Shown here one piece after another: positions 12,876 through 12,902 of a DNA stretch of 12,902 bases. Position 1 is the first letter of the stretch; the number at the start of each line of letters is the position of its first letter. Made by a program: the position numbers and the translations under genes. The notes under the pieces are model-generated. The model was not told where the DNA came from and searched no databases. It saw nothing but the letters and a program-made list of their open reading frames with translations. Origin of the DNA: Ruminococcaceae bacterium UBA5413 (GTDB lineage: Bacteria > Bacillota > Clostridia > Oscillospirales > Acutalibacteraceae); NCBI GenBank assembly GCA_002409585.1, contig DHNP01000036.1, positions 1 through 12,902 on the forward strand, in the 5' to 3' direction.

Positions 12876-12902
12876 ATAAAAACGCCCCCTTGAATGGGGA
12901 CG
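12876..12902 (-). terminator. Terminator of a minus-strand gene beyond the right edge
   Basis: On the minus strand, CGTCCCC pairs with GGGGGCG (one G-U pair) around a 6-base loop and is followed by TTTTTATTT. The stem reaches the last base of the window, so its outer part may be cut off. It implies that a gene transcribed leftward ends just outside the window, separate from the thiamine operon. Confidence 0.7.

Noticed and set aside
1..12902. tRNA genes, CRISPR arrays, insertion sequences, prophage modules or toxin-antitoxin pairs
   Set aside because: Looked for and not found; apart from the restriction-modification cassette the window is ordinary metabolic gene content.

Overview
The window looks like a chromosomal stretch of a Gram-positive, clostridia-like bacterium (Firmicutes). 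The supporting features are strong AGGAGG-type ribosome binding sites, some TTG starts, near-consensus sigma-A promoters, a TPP riboswitch ending in an intrinsic terminator, a short-form ThiC, and an M14 peptidase carrying PG-binding and LysM domains. I cannot name a genus. Most genes are moderately G+C rich. The left 1.9 kb is visibly more A+T rich and looks acquired.

Left region (about 1-1960): a compact type II restriction-modification island closely resembling MunI. An MT-A70-family adenine methyltransferase (minus strand) diverges from a small XRE-type controller protein and a 202-residue PD-(D/E)XK endonuclease. The endonuclease has its catalytic residues at the same positions as MunI (D83, E98, K100), plus the GNAxER recognition element shared with EcoRI. 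The expected site is CAATTG, and I found no copy of it in the window. A two-box operator candidate lies between the divergent promoters.

Next comes an independent minus-strand M14 gamma-D-glutamyl-diamino-acid peptidase-like gene (1999-3279).

Middle region (3414-8247): two divergent operons. The minus-strand one encodes an SDR sugar dehydrogenase, galactonate dehydratase (dgoD) and an SMP-30 lactonase. The plus-strand one encodes a PfkB-type 2-keto-3-deoxy-sugar-acid kinase and a KDPG-family aldolase. Together these make a complete oxidative route of the DeLey-Doudoroff type: sugar, lactone, aldonate, 2-keto-3-deoxyaldonate, its 6-phosphate, then pyruvate plus glyceraldehyde 3-phosphate. Each promoter has a near-identical 17-bp LacI-family-like operator over its expected transcription start, so one repressor probably controls both operons. 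Neither the repressor nor a transporter is in the window.

Right region (8256-12814): a minus-strand thiamine operon, HAD phosphatase - thiD - thiC - thiM - thiE, driven by a consensus promoter and a TPP riboswitch with terminator. It covers pyrimidine synthesis, thiazole salvage and coupling. It lacks thiazole synthesis (thiS/F/G/H) and thiL. The first-gene HAD phosphatase may dephosphorylate thiamine monophosphate ahead of a thiamine pyrophosphokinase located elsewhere. A 40-bp near-perfect palindrome sits directly upstream of this promoter, and the terminator of another minus-strand gene lies at the right edge.

No tRNA, rRNA, CRISPR array or insertion sequence was recognised. All calls are from reading the sequence; no database search was run.
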